From NCBI GenBank assembly GCA_028719885.1, contig JAQYLT010000006.1, positions 1 to 64,000 on the forward strand: a stretch of 64,000 nucleotides of DNA. The letters are read 5' to 3'. Each line of letters opens with the position of its first letter. Position 1 is the stretch's first letter. The DNA is from Bacillota bacterium (GTDB lineage Bacteria; Bacillota; Clostridia; Oscillospirales; Oscillospiraceae). The notes under the pieces are model-generated. The model was not told the origin of the DNA and did no database searches. It saw only the letters and a program-made list of their open reading frames with translations. The position numbers and the translations under genes were made by a program. Of the stretch, positions 8,523 to 16,290 are shown piece by piece.

Positions 8523-9186
8523 CTATCGGCAGTTCCGCCTCTCCCGGATGGGGGAGCCCCAATTTGCCCATGTGAAGCTGTGGTTTACATGGCTGATCTA
8601 TTTCGCCCTGTATTTTTTGACGGAAAATCTGATCCCGGCGGAAAAATGCCATGTCGTCCACTGCTTTTTAGACGATATCATCCCATTTAATGAGTTTTTC
8701 CTGATTTTCTATGTGGGCTGGTACGTGCTGGTGTTCGGAAGTCTTCTGTACTATTTCCTCTATGACGTGAAGCGGTTCCGGCAGCTGGACCTTTACATCT
8801 TCGTCACCCAGATGGTTGCCATGGCCTGCTACATCTTCTTCCCCAGCCGCCAGGACCTGCGGCCGGAGGTCTTCCCCCGGGAGAATTTCTTCACCTGGGT
8901 GCTGGGCCTGATTTACACCTTCGATACCAACACCGGGGTCTGCCCGTCGCTCCATGTGGCCTATTCCCTGGCCATTGTCAGCGTAATGGTAAAGGACGAA
9001 AACCTGAGTAAGCCTCTTAAGCTGTTTGTCACCGTCTTCTCCATTCTGGTGTGCCTGTCCACCGCCTTTGTGAAGCAGCACTCCGTGGTGGATATTCTTG
9101 CCGCCCTCCCCGTGGTGCTGCTGGGGGAAATCCTCATCTACGGAAAAGCCTATTGGGCCCCCAAGCTCCACCGGATTCACGCCTGA
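8497..9186 (+). CDS. PAP2-superfamily membrane phosphatase-like protein
   Basis: The product is about 229 aa with some five hydrophobic segments. Near the C-terminus CPSLHVAYSLAIV and KQHSVVDILAALP match the second and third conserved PAP2 blocks (SxxxH and H..D). The first KxxxxxxRP block is only loosely recognisable around FPSRQDLRPEVFP. PAP2 enzymes dephosphorylate lipid phosphates or act as inositol-phosphoceramide-type transferases. The track start lies inside the upstream gene. I prefer MKLKRLMVDYRQF, with a possible alternative ATG 18 bp later; both overlap the acyltransferase gene, implying translational coupling. Confidence 0.7.
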   Translation: MKLKRLMVDYRQFRLSRMGEPQFAHVKLWFTWLIYFALYFLTENLIPAEKCHVVHCFLDDIIPFNEFFLIFYVGWYVLVFGSLLYYFLYDVKRFRQLDLYIFVTQMVAMACYIFFPSRQDLRPEVFPRENFFTWVLGLIYTFDTNTGVCPSLHVAYSLAIVSVMVKDENLSKPLKLFVTVFSILVCLSTAFVKQHSVVDILAALPVVLLGEILIYGKAYWAPKLHRIHA

Positions 9187-9202
9187 GGGGCTGTCCGACG
9201 GG

Positions 9203-9430
9203 TCAGATTTTGGTAAACACGAATTTTTGAATCAAGCCGTCGCATACGGCGTGGATGGTGACACTGTCGCCGCTGCCCTGGGCGGTAATCTGGATGTCGG
9301 TCCCCTTGAGGACGGTTTTCACATATTCCGCCGGGTCATCGCAGGTCACCTCCTCAAAAAACACATCCCGCATCTGATTGTTTCGGCACAGGTTCTTGAT
9401 CTCCCGCACCAGCTCATATTCCGCCATCAT
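9203..9430 (-). CDS. Small conserved-looking hypothetical protein (75 aa)
   Basis: The protein is 75 aa with no membrane segment. It has a basic N-terminal helix (MMAEYELVREIKNLCRNNQMR) and an acidic middle (FEEVTCDDPAEYV). A good AAAGGAAG ribosome site precedes the start. It lies between a convergent PAP2-like gene and the transporter gene upstream on its own strand, with a hairpin between the latter and itself. I do not recognise the family. Confidence 0.7.
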   Translation of the reverse strand: MMAEYELVREIKNLCRNNQMRDVFFEEVTCDDPAEYVKTVLKGTDIQITAQGSGDSVTIHAVCDGLIQKFVFTKI

Positions 9431-9475
9431 GATCGCTTCCTTTCTTACTGTAGCTTGGTTTGACAGATTGAAGTC

Positions 9476-9505
9476 ACAGCCCCCCTTTGTGCAAAGGGGG
9501 GCTGT
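9476..9505 (-). terminator. Hairpin after the Na/Pi transporter gene
   Basis: ACAGCCCCCC TTTGTGCAAA GGGGGGCTGT is a perfect inverted repeat just past the stop codon of the 542-aa gene. It lacks a long U-tract. It sits between that gene and the small hypothetical, so it may limit read-through. Confidence 0.6.
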
Positions 9506-9515
9506 AGGATTGTTT

Positions 9516-11144
9516 TCAGAACATTTTTCCGCTCTGCTGGACCACGGCAGCCTCCGCGATGTTGATGGAGTGGCCGCCGATTCGGTTCAGGCTGTTGAGC
9601 ACCTCGCCGAACATGATGCCCGCCTCGGCAGAGCACTCCCCCGCCCGGAGCCGGTCCATGTGGTTCTGCTGGGCCTGCTTGGCCTTTTTCCGGTTTTCCC
9701 GCTCCAGCCGGGCCAGATGCTTCAATTCGTCGATGCTGATGTTCTGGCTGTAAAACCGGGCGGTGGCGTTGGAGTAAAGCTCTTTCACATTGTCGTAGAG
9801 CTCCAGGGCTTCATTCCTGGCCACCTCGGAATAGGCCACATTCTTTTCGGTGCTGCGCTCATTCACATGGAGCAGATGCTCGGCATAGTCGCCGATGCGC
9901 TCCAGGTCGTTCAGTGCCTGGTAGACCCGGTTGACATACATGGCCTCCTGGGTGGACAGCTCATGGACATTGAATTTCACCAGATAGTCACTGATGGCAT
10001 CGGTGAGGTAATCGATGACGGATTCGTTTTCCGTAATGGTCTGGGCGTTGCGGACCTGATTGTTCAGCACCCCATCCATGGCCAGGCTGATGTTCTCCCC
10101 CACCAGCTTGCTCATCCGGTCCACCTCGCTGCGGATCTGCAACAGGGAAACGCTGGGGTTGCCCACCAGATTCACGTCGATGAATTCCAGCCGGGCGGCA
10201 TCCTCGTGCTTCTGCTTGGGAATCAGCTTATAGGTGAGCTTTACCACCAGATTGGTGCAGGGCAGCAGGATGACCGCAGAAACCACCTTGAAGAGGATGT
10301 GCACCACCGACACCTGGAACATGGGGTCCGGGATCAGCCGCTCCACCAGCTCGGTATAGGGCAGGAACATGGTGACCAGGGTCATGATCACGCCGCCCAC
10401 CACGTTGTAGATCAGATAAATCATGGCGGCCCGCTTGGCATTGTTCCGGGCGCTCATGGAGGCCAGGATGGTGGGCATGGCGGAGCCGATGTTGATGCCG
10501 CAGATGAGATAAGAGGCAAAGTGCAGCGGCATCAGTCCCTGGAGCGCCAGGGCCTGCAGAATACCCACGGCAGCAGAGGAGGACTGAATCACCGCACAAA
10601 TCAGCGCACCCACCAGGATGCCCAGAATGGGGCTCTTGGCACCGGCGATAAAATTCTGGAACCAAGCCACCTGGCCCAGGGGCTTCATGGCGCCGCTCAT
10701 GGTGTGCAGGCCCTGGAACAGAAGGCCAAAGCCCAGAATGACCTGACCGATGTGCTTGACCTTGGCCTTTTTGGAATAGAGCATCATAAAGGCGCCCACG
10801 CAGATGCAGAAAGGAGCAATGCCGGACACATCCAGGGCGATGAGAATGCTGGTGATGGTGGTACCGATGTTGGCACCGAAGATGACGCCGGTGGCCTGAG
10901 CCAGGTCCATGATGCCGGCGTTGATAAAGCCCATGACCATCACGGTGGTAGCGGAGGACGACTGAATCACAACGGTGACAAACACGCCCAGCAAAAAGCC
11001 CAAAAAGCGGTTTCTGGTAAGCTTTTCCAGCAAATCCTTCATCTTTGAGCCAGCTGCCAGCTCCAGGCCGTCGCCCATGTACTTCATGCCGAACAGGAAC
11101 GCACCCAGGCCGCCCAGCAGCTCCACAAGGTTGGTTACAGTCAT
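9516..11144 (-). CDS. Na/Pi cotransporter family protein with C-terminal PhoU-like domain
   Basis: The product is 542 aa. The N-terminal ~300 residues form the NptA/PNaS-type transporter with the two inverted signature repeats VIQSSSATTVMVMGF and VIQSSSAAVGILQAL. The C-terminal ~220 residues are hydrophilic and helical (VYQALNDLERIGDYAEHL), typical of the PhoU tail in bacterial NptA homologues. The protein would move phosphate with sodium across the cytoplasmic membrane, with the PhoU part sensing or regulating. GGAGGG precedes the start and a TTGCAA-17-TATACT promoter lies upstream. Confidence 0.93.
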   Translation of the reverse strand: MTVTNLVELLGGLGAFLFGMKYMGDGLELAAGSKMKDLLEKLTRNRFLGFLLGVFVTVVIQSSSATTVMVMGFINAGIMDLAQATGVIFGANIGTTITSILIALDVSGIAPFCICVGAFMMLYSKKAKVKHIGQVILGFGLLFQGLHTMSGAMKPLGQVAWFQNFIAGAKSPILGILVGALICAVIQSSSAAVGILQALALQGLMPLHFASYLICGINIGSAMPTILASMSARNNAKRAAMIYLIYNVVGGVIMTLVTMFLPYTELVERLIPDPMFQVSVVHILFKVVSAVILLPCTNLVVKLTYKLIPKQKHEDAARLEFIDVNLVGNPSVSLLQIRSEVDRMSKLVGENISLAMDGVLNNQVRNAQTITENESVIDYLTDAISDYLVKFNVHELSTQEAMYVNRVYQALNDLERIGDYAEHLLHVNERSTEKNVAYSEVARNEALELYDNVKELYSNATARFYSQNISIDELKHLARLERENRKKAKQAQQNHMDRLRAGECSAEAGIMFGEVLNSLNRIGGHSINIAEAAVVQQSGKMF

Positions 11145-11202
11145 TCTCTATCCCTCCAAGGTGATGTATCTGGCGTTATCCCAATTTCTCCCATGATATC
11201 TA

Positions 11203-11231
11203 AGTATACCAAGTACCGGGCCGCATTGCAA
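11203..11231 (-). promoter_or_regulatory. Promoter of the Na/Pi transporter gene
   Basis: On the minus strand TTGCAA (11226-11231), a 17-bp spacer and TATACT (11203-11208) form a good housekeeping promoter about 60 bp before the ATG. Confidence 0.65.
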
Positions 11232-11269
11232 TTCTTTTTTTCAGTTTTTCATTCCAAAGCACCAGGGCC

Positions 11270-11298
11270 TTGCATTTTTCCCCGGAAGACTCTATAAT
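11270..11298 (+). promoter_or_regulatory. Plus-strand promoter upstream of the aminotransferase, before a repeat module
   Basis: TTGCAT (11270-11275), 17 bp, TATAAT (11293-11298). The next plus-strand gene starts at 11629, so a transcript from here would carry the palindromic repeat module at 11421-11554 in a roughly 330-nt leader. Confidence 0.55.
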
Positions 11299-11420
11299 AG
11301 CTTTGTATGTCTTTCTTTTTTCAGTCTCCCGTGCTGCACAGCTGTTGCAGGCTTCAGGCTGTCGGCTTTACGCAGCTTTATTGTTCTTTCGTGAATGAAC
11401 GGTATTTGTTCCGTTGTGTT

Positions 11421-11554
11421 CGGAACGCATTCATGCGTTCCGAAAGGTTCATGAACCACCAGGGTTCGACGAATCGCAAAACACAACATTTTATCGATTC
11501 AATAACGCCCGGTGATTTGCGACCAGGACGGAATGCATGAATGCATTCCCTACG
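11421..11554. repeat. Palindromic repeat module
   Basis: The module starts with CGGAACGCATTCATGCGTTCCG (without the CGTAGGG extension) and ends with GGAATGCATGAATGCATTCCCTACG. The interior CAATAACGCCCGGTGATTTGCGACC matches, in various orientations, segments near 2.75, 27.54 and 59.4 kb. It is preceded by a CTGTCGGCTTTACGCAGCTTTATT flank also seen near 38.8 kb. Confidence 0.85.
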
Positions 11555-11628
11555 AAAATTCGGTAAACGCCCCCTAAGCTGCTTAAAGCCGATAAGCACA
11601 TTTTGAAACATCAAATTGGAGGATCCCT

Positions 11629-12837
11629 ATGAAATACGATTTTACCACCATTATGGACCGGCGGGGAATGGATGCCATTGCCATGGAGCAGCCGCCCCAA
11701 ATGCCCAGCAAGCCCGGCTTCGACCTGATTCCCATGTGGGTGGCGGACATGAATTTCGCCACGGTGCCCACGGTGGTGGATGCCATGATTCGCCGTGCCC
11801 AGCACCCGGCCTTCGGCTATTTTTCCCTGCGGCAGGAGTATTATGACGGAATCCTCCGCTGGCACAAAACCCATCACAATGTGGATTTAAAGCCGGAGTA
11901 CATCAGCTATGCCAACGGTGTGCTGGGCGGGGTGGTCAGCGCCTTGAATGTGCTGTGCTCCAAAGGAGACAATGTGCTGGTCCACGCTCCCACCTATGTG
12001 GGCTTCACCCACGCCCTTGGGGACAATGGCTACAACATCGTCCACTCCCCTCTCCGGCAGGACGCAGAGGGCGTGTGGCGGATGGACTATGCGGACATGG
12101 AGGAAAAGATCGTCCAGAACAAGATCCACGCCGCCATTCTCTGCTCCCCCCACAACCCCTGCGGCCGGGTGTGGGAGCGCTGGGAGCTGGAGCAGGCCAT
12201 GGAGCTGTTCCAAAAGCACGATGTCTACGTCATCTCCGACGAAATCTGGTCCGACCTGATCCTGGAGGGCTATAAGCACATCCCCACCCAGACCGTGAGC
12301 CAGGACGCCAAAATGCGGACCGTGGCCATGTACGCCCCCAGCAAAACCTTTAATCTGGCGGGCCTGGTGGGCAGCTACAGCGTCATCTACAATTCCTGGC
12401 TCCGGGACCGGGTGCAGAAGGAGGCCGGGCTCTGCCACTACAACGAGCCCAACGTCATGTCCATGTACGCCCTCATCGGCGCCTACCAGGACGAGGGCTA
12501 TGAATGGCTGACGGAGCTGCGACAGGTACTCACCGGCAACGTGGACTTTGCATGCCGGTATATTGCCGAGCACTTTGAGGGCGTAAAGGTCAGCCGTCCC
12601 CAGGGCACCTACATGCTCTTTGCCGACTGCACCGACTGGTGCAAAAAGCATGGCAAAACCATCGACGATGTGGAGCAGGCCGCCTGGGCGGTGGGCGTGG
12701 CCTTCCAGGACGGACGGGCCTTCCACGGGCCCTGCCATGTCCGCATCAACCTGGCTCTGCCCCTGTCCCGGGTGGAGGAGGCCTTCCGGCGGCTGGATAA
12801 ATATGTATTCAATCCGGAAGAGGAGACAGCGCCGTGA
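11629..12837 (+). CDS. MalY/PatB-type PLP-dependent C-S lyase/aminotransferase
   Basis: This 402-aa fold-type I PLP enzyme is of the MalY/PatB family, whose members cleave cystathionine or other cysteine-S-conjugates. Visible landmarks are the N-terminal PMWVADMNFATVPTVVDAM motif typical of the family, SPHNPCGRVW with the cofactor-contacting asparagine, VISDEIWSDL with the PLP aspartate, and YAPSKTFNLAG with the Schiff-base lysine. GGAGGATCCCT precedes the start. Its 3' end overlaps the first glucosyltransferase-like gene by four bases (ATGA-type), so the two are translationally coupled despite unrelated predicted functions. Confidence 0.92.
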   Translation: MKYDFTTIMDRRGMDAIAMEQPPQMPSKPGFDLIPMWVADMNFATVPTVVDAMIRRAQHPAFGYFSLRQEYYDGILRWHKTHHNVDLKPEYISYANGVLGGVVSALNVLCSKGDNVLVHAPTYVGFTHALGDNGYNIVHSPLRQDAEGVWRMDYADMEEKIVQNKIHAAILCSPHNPCGRVWERWELEQAMELFQKHDVYVISDEIWSDLILEGYKHIPTQTVSQDAKMRTVAMYAPSKTFNLAGLVGSYSVIYNSWLRDRVQKEAGLCHYNEPNVMSMYALIGAYQDEGYEWLTELRQVLTGNVDFACRYIAEHFEGVKVSRPQGTYMLFADCTDWCKKHGKTIDDVEQAAWAVGVAFQDGRAFHGPCHVRINLALPLSRVEEAFRRLDKYVFNPEEETAP

Positions 12838-14372
12838 CCCGGGAGGCCCAAATCAAACGGCTGCGCTTCATCGCGGTGTGGGTATTTGCCTTTGGGCTGG
12901 TATTCCACGGCTACTGCTATCTGAATGGGAATTTGTCCCACGACAGCCTATACTCCCTCTATGAGGAGAGCCCGGAGCTGATGATCTCCGTGGGCCGATT
13001 CCTCCGGCCGGTGTACCGGCTGATTCGGGGCAATTTCACCCTGCCGGTGATCAACGGCTTTCTCAGCCTGGTGTTTCTTACTCTGGCAGCCTACTTTATT
13101 CTGGATATCCTGGACATCCGCAGCAAGGGGCTCACCGTGCTCTCCTGCGGCATCCTGGTGGGCAACACCACCGTGGCGCTAACCAACGCCACCTTTCTCC
13201 ACGACGCGGACGCCTATGCCCTGGCCCTGGTGCTGGCGGTTTTGGGCGTCTGGCTGAGTCGGGAGGGAAAGGGGCGGTTCTGGCTGTCCACCCTGCTGTA
13301 TTTCTGCTCTCTGGGCATCTACCAGGCCTACATTGACTGCGCCATCTATCTGATTTTGATGCTGGCCCTGCTGGCGCTGCTGGACGGAGCCGGGGTGAAA
13401 AAGGTCTATGGCCAAGCCCTCCGGCGGCTGCTGGAGGTGGCCGCAGCCATGGTTTTGTATTTTCTCGCCACCAAGCTGGTGCCGGCCATCACCGGCATCC
13501 GGGCCAACCGGGGCTACAACACCGTTTATTCCCTGTCGGAGCTGGATTTCAAGAGCCTATGGGAGCGGGCCGTGAATTTCTTCCGGGCGGAGGCGGTGTG
13601 GTTCTACTCCCCCGAGGCAAGGCTCAACCGGCTGATCTTCGGGGTGAATGTGGTCTTTGTCCTGCTGGCCGCCTGGCTGATCATTGGAAAGCTGCGGCAG
13701 GACAAGCGGGGCAAAGGGGTGTGCTGGGCGGCAGCAGGCATTGTGGCTGCCATTCCCTTTGGCATGAACGCCATCACCCTGCTGTCCAACCTGTACCACG
13801 CCCTCACCATCTATTCTTTCTTCCTTTCCTACCTGCTGGTCTTTGCCCTGGCGGAGCGCTGCCCCAGATGGAAGCTCTCCGTAAAAAGCAGCCACCTTGC
13901 CCGGGGGCTCTGCGGCATTCTGGCGGCGGTGCTGCTGTTTGACAGCTGCATCTACGCTCAGGAAATCTACCTGGAAAAGGAAATGGTGTCGGACGCCACC
14001 TTGTCGCTGTTCACCCGGCTCATTGACCGGATGGAGCAGACCCCGGGCTATGTGGTAAACGAGACCCCCATTGCCATTGTGGGGCGGCTCAGGCTGTCCG
14101 GGCTGCAGACGGAGCGGGAGGGCATGCCCAGCCCCGCCAACGGCATGGGCTACAGCTATGCCACCACCTATTTTGAAACCTACGAGAAATACGTCAACTA
14201 CTATCTGGGCTATCCGGCGGTGTTCCTCCGGGGGCCCAGGCTGCTGGAGCTGGAGGAAACCCAGACCGTGCAGCAAATGCCGGAATTCCCCGCAGAGGGC
14301 AGCGTGCTCATGGTGGAGGATGTGCTGGTGGTGAAATTCTCCCAGCCCTTCCACGAGGCGGAAATCTGCTGA
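12834..14372 (+). CDS. GtrII-like multispan glucosyltransferase, paralogue 1
   Basis: This 512-aa integral membrane protein has many hydrophobic helices and motifs shared by all four tandem paralogues: NLSHDSLYSLYEESPE after the first span, LRPVYRLIRGNFTLPV, NATFLHDADAYALAL, GIYQAYIDCAIY, PFGMNAITLLSN, and a C-terminal YYLGYPAVF...MVEDVLVVKFSQP tail. The arrangement of acidic residues after the first helix and a multispan core resembles the GtrII/Glucos_trans_II family, which adds glucose to surface polysaccharide from a lipid-linked donor. The family call is moderate. It overlaps the MalY-type gene by four bases. Confidence 0.65.
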   Translation: MTREAQIKRLRFIAVWVFAFGLVFHGYCYLNGNLSHDSLYSLYEESPELMISVGRFLRPVYRLIRGNFTLPVINGFLSLVFLTLAAYFILDILDIRSKGLTVLSCGILVGNTTVALTNATFLHDADAYALALVLAVLGVWLSREGKGRFWLSTLLYFCSLGIYQAYIDCAIYLILMLALLALLDGAGVKKVYGQALRRLLEVAAAMVLYFLATKLVPAITGIRANRGYNTVYSLSELDFKSLWERAVNFFRAEAVWFYSPEARLNRLIFGVNVVFVLLAAWLIIGKLRQDKRGKGVCWAAAGIVAAIPFGMNAITLLSNLYHALTIYSFFLSYLLVFALAERCPRWKLSVKSSHLARGLCGILAAVLLFDSCIYAQEIYLEKEMVSDATLSLFTRLIDRMEQTPGYVVNETPIAIVGRLRLSGLQTEREGMPSPANGMGYSYATTYFETYEKYVNYYLGYPAVFLRGPRLLELEETQTVQQMPEFPAEGSVLMVEDVLVVKFSQPFHEAEIC

Positions 14373-14397
14373 ACATCCAAGAAAACGAGGTACAACT

Positions 14398-15957
14398 ATG
14401 TGTGAATCAACCTGTCGCCTGAAAAACCGGCTGGACCTGGAAAGGCTCAAATGGATCGCCCTGTGCATTTTCTGCTTTGGCCTGGTGGCCCACGGCTACT
14501 GCTTTTTCAACGCCAATTTCTCCCATGACATCCTCTGGGACCTCTATGAGGAAAGCCCCGACTCCATGGTGGGCATGGGCCGGTATCTCAGGCCGGTGTA
14601 CCGGCTGATTCGAGGCAATTTCACCCTGCCCGCCTTCAACGGCTTTTTGGAGCTGGCGTTCATGACCCTTTCTGCCTATGTGATCACCGGGCTGCTGGGC
14701 ATTCGCAGCAAGGCCCTGGTGCTGCTCACCTGCGGCGTGCTCATCACCAACAGCACCATGTCCTTGATGAACGCCACCTTCCTCCACGATGCGGATGCCT
14801 ACGGCTTCGCCCTGGTGATGGTGGTGCTGGGGGTGTGGACGGCGGTAAACCAAAAAAGAGGACTGCTGATTTCCGTCGGCTTCTTCTTTGTCTCCCTGGG
14901 CATCTACCAGGCCTACATCAACTGCGCCATCTATCTGTTTCTGATGCTGGCCCTGCTGGCACTGCTCCGGGGGGATTCCGTGAAGCAGGTTTACATCAAA
15001 ACCATTCAAAGAATGCTGGCCATCGCCGCCGCCATGGTGCTCTACTACATCGGCCATGTTCTTGTTCTGAAAATCACCGGCATTCCGGAAAACAGCGCCT
15101 ACAACACCATCACCGATGTGACCAAGGGCGGGCTTTGGGACCTTGTCTCCCGGCTGTATTACATGCTCCGGGCGGAGGCATTGTGGTTCCTGGAGCCCAG
15201 CAGCTACCGGGAATGGCTGGTGGGACTGGTCAATGTTCTGCTGCTGGCCCTGGCAGTGGTTTCCCTGGTGGCCCTGGGCCGGCAGGAAAAACTGAAAAAG
15301 GCCAGCTGGCTGGGCATCCTGGGTATCCTGATTGCCATGCCTTTTGGCATGAACGCGGTGGCTCTGCTGTCCGGCGTATCCCACAGCGTCACCATTTTCC
15401 CGTTCTTTCTCTCCTATCCGCTGGTGTTCGCCCTGGCAGAGCGGTACCTCCAATTGCCCCTTTCCCATCGCCGGAAGCTGGGAGCTCAGGCTGCCGCCTT
15501 CTGTCTCACGGGGCTGATGCTCTTTGACAACTGCCTGTATTCCAACACCGCCTATCTGAAAAAGCAGCTGGAGGCCGACGCCACCTTGTCGGTGTTCACC
15601 CGGGTGCTGGAGCGGATGGAGCAGACTCCGGGCTATGTGGTAAGCGAGACCCCGGTGGCCATCATCGGCAGCCTGTCCGACTCCCCCCTGAGCAAGGAGC
15701 GGGAGGGCTTCCCGGTGAACGGTCTGGGCCTCTACACCAACTACAGCACCACCTATCTGAACACCCACCGGAAATACATCAGCTATTATCTGGGCTATCC
15801 CGCCGTTTTGGCCGACAACAATCTCCAGTGGAAGATGGAGCACAACCAGCTGGTGCTGGACATGCCCCTATTCCCGGAGCAGGGCAGCATTCAAATGGTG
15901 GAGGGCACCATGGTGGTGAAATTCTCCCAGCCCTACATCGAAGAAGACGGAGCGTAA
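14398..15957 (+). CDS. GtrII-like multispan glucosyltransferase, paralogue 2
   Basis: This 519-aa paralogue of the preceding gene has NFSHDILWDLYEESPD, LRPVYRLIRGNFTLPAFNG, NATFLHDADAYGFAL, GIYQAYINCAIY and PFGMNAVALLS, with the same C-terminal YYLGYPAVLADN...MPLFPEQGS block. The start follows GAACATCCAAG and an ACGAGG site, resembling the leader of paralogues 3 and 4. It is separated from paralogue 1 by 25 bp and from paralogue 3 by a 330-bp repeat array. Substrate and acceptor are unknown; a cell-surface glycan is the likeliest acceptor. Confidence 0.65.
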   Translation: MCESTCRLKNRLDLERLKWIALCIFCFGLVAHGYCFFNANFSHDILWDLYEESPDSMVGMGRYLRPVYRLIRGNFTLPAFNGFLELAFMTLSAYVITGLLGIRSKALVLLTCGVLITNSTMSLMNATFLHDADAYGFALVMVVLGVWTAVNQKRGLLISVGFFFVSLGIYQAYINCAIYLFLMLALLALLRGDSVKQVYIKTIQRMLAIAAAMVLYYIGHVLVLKITGIPENSAYNTITDVTKGGLWDLVSRLYYMLRAEALWFLEPSSYREWLVGLVNVLLLALAVVSLVALGRQEKLKKASWLGILGILIAMPFGMNAVALLSGVSHSVTIFPFFLSYPLVFALAERYLQLPLSHRRKLGAQAAAFCLTGLMLFDNCLYSNTAYLKKQLEADATLSVFTRVLERMEQTPGYVVSETPVAIIGSLSDSPLSKEREGFPVNGLGLYTNYSTTYLNTHRKYISYYLGYPAVLADNNLQWKMEHNQLVLDMPLFPEQGSIQMVEGTMVVKFSQPYIEEDGA

Positions 15958-15987
15958 TGACACAAATTGGAATTTGTCAGGATGCTT

Positions 15988-16212
15988 CGTAGGGAACGGA
16001 TTTATCCGTTCCGAAAGGTCGGTGAACCTCCGTAGTTCGTTGGATGGTATTTCACGCGCGTTTTCGCATGTTTCCCCATTCAATCCACCAATTCGAAACA
16101 ATAAGGGGGCGGAATGCATGAATGCATTCCCTACGCAAAAACCATCGTTTTTCGATTCGTCGAACCCTGGTGGTTCATGGACCTTTCGGAATGCATGAAT
16201 GCATTCCCTACG
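15988..16212. repeat. Palindromic repeat array between glucosyltransferase paralogues 2 and 3
   Basis: Three units occur: CGTAGGGAACGGATTTATCCGTTCCG at 15988, GGAATGCATGAATGCATTCCCTACG ending at 16135, and a second such unit ending at 16212. The spacer between the last two (TTCGTCGAACCCTGGTGGTTCATG) recurs near 11.45, 33.97 and 59.6 kb. A CAAATTGGAATTTG motif precedes the array at 15963. The track's long N-terminal extension of the next ORF is translation of this repeat. Confidence 0.9.
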
Positions 16213-16290
16213 AAACGTCCCCGCAAACACCAATTTACCGCGATTTACAAGCGGTTTTGCACCGATCAAAACATCCAAGGAGCATTTTAT

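Noticed and set aside
16114-16290. N-terminal extension of paralogue 3 (MHECIPYAKT...)
   Set aside because: This is translation of the palindromic repeat array; the real start has AAGGAGC and matches the start of paralogue 4.
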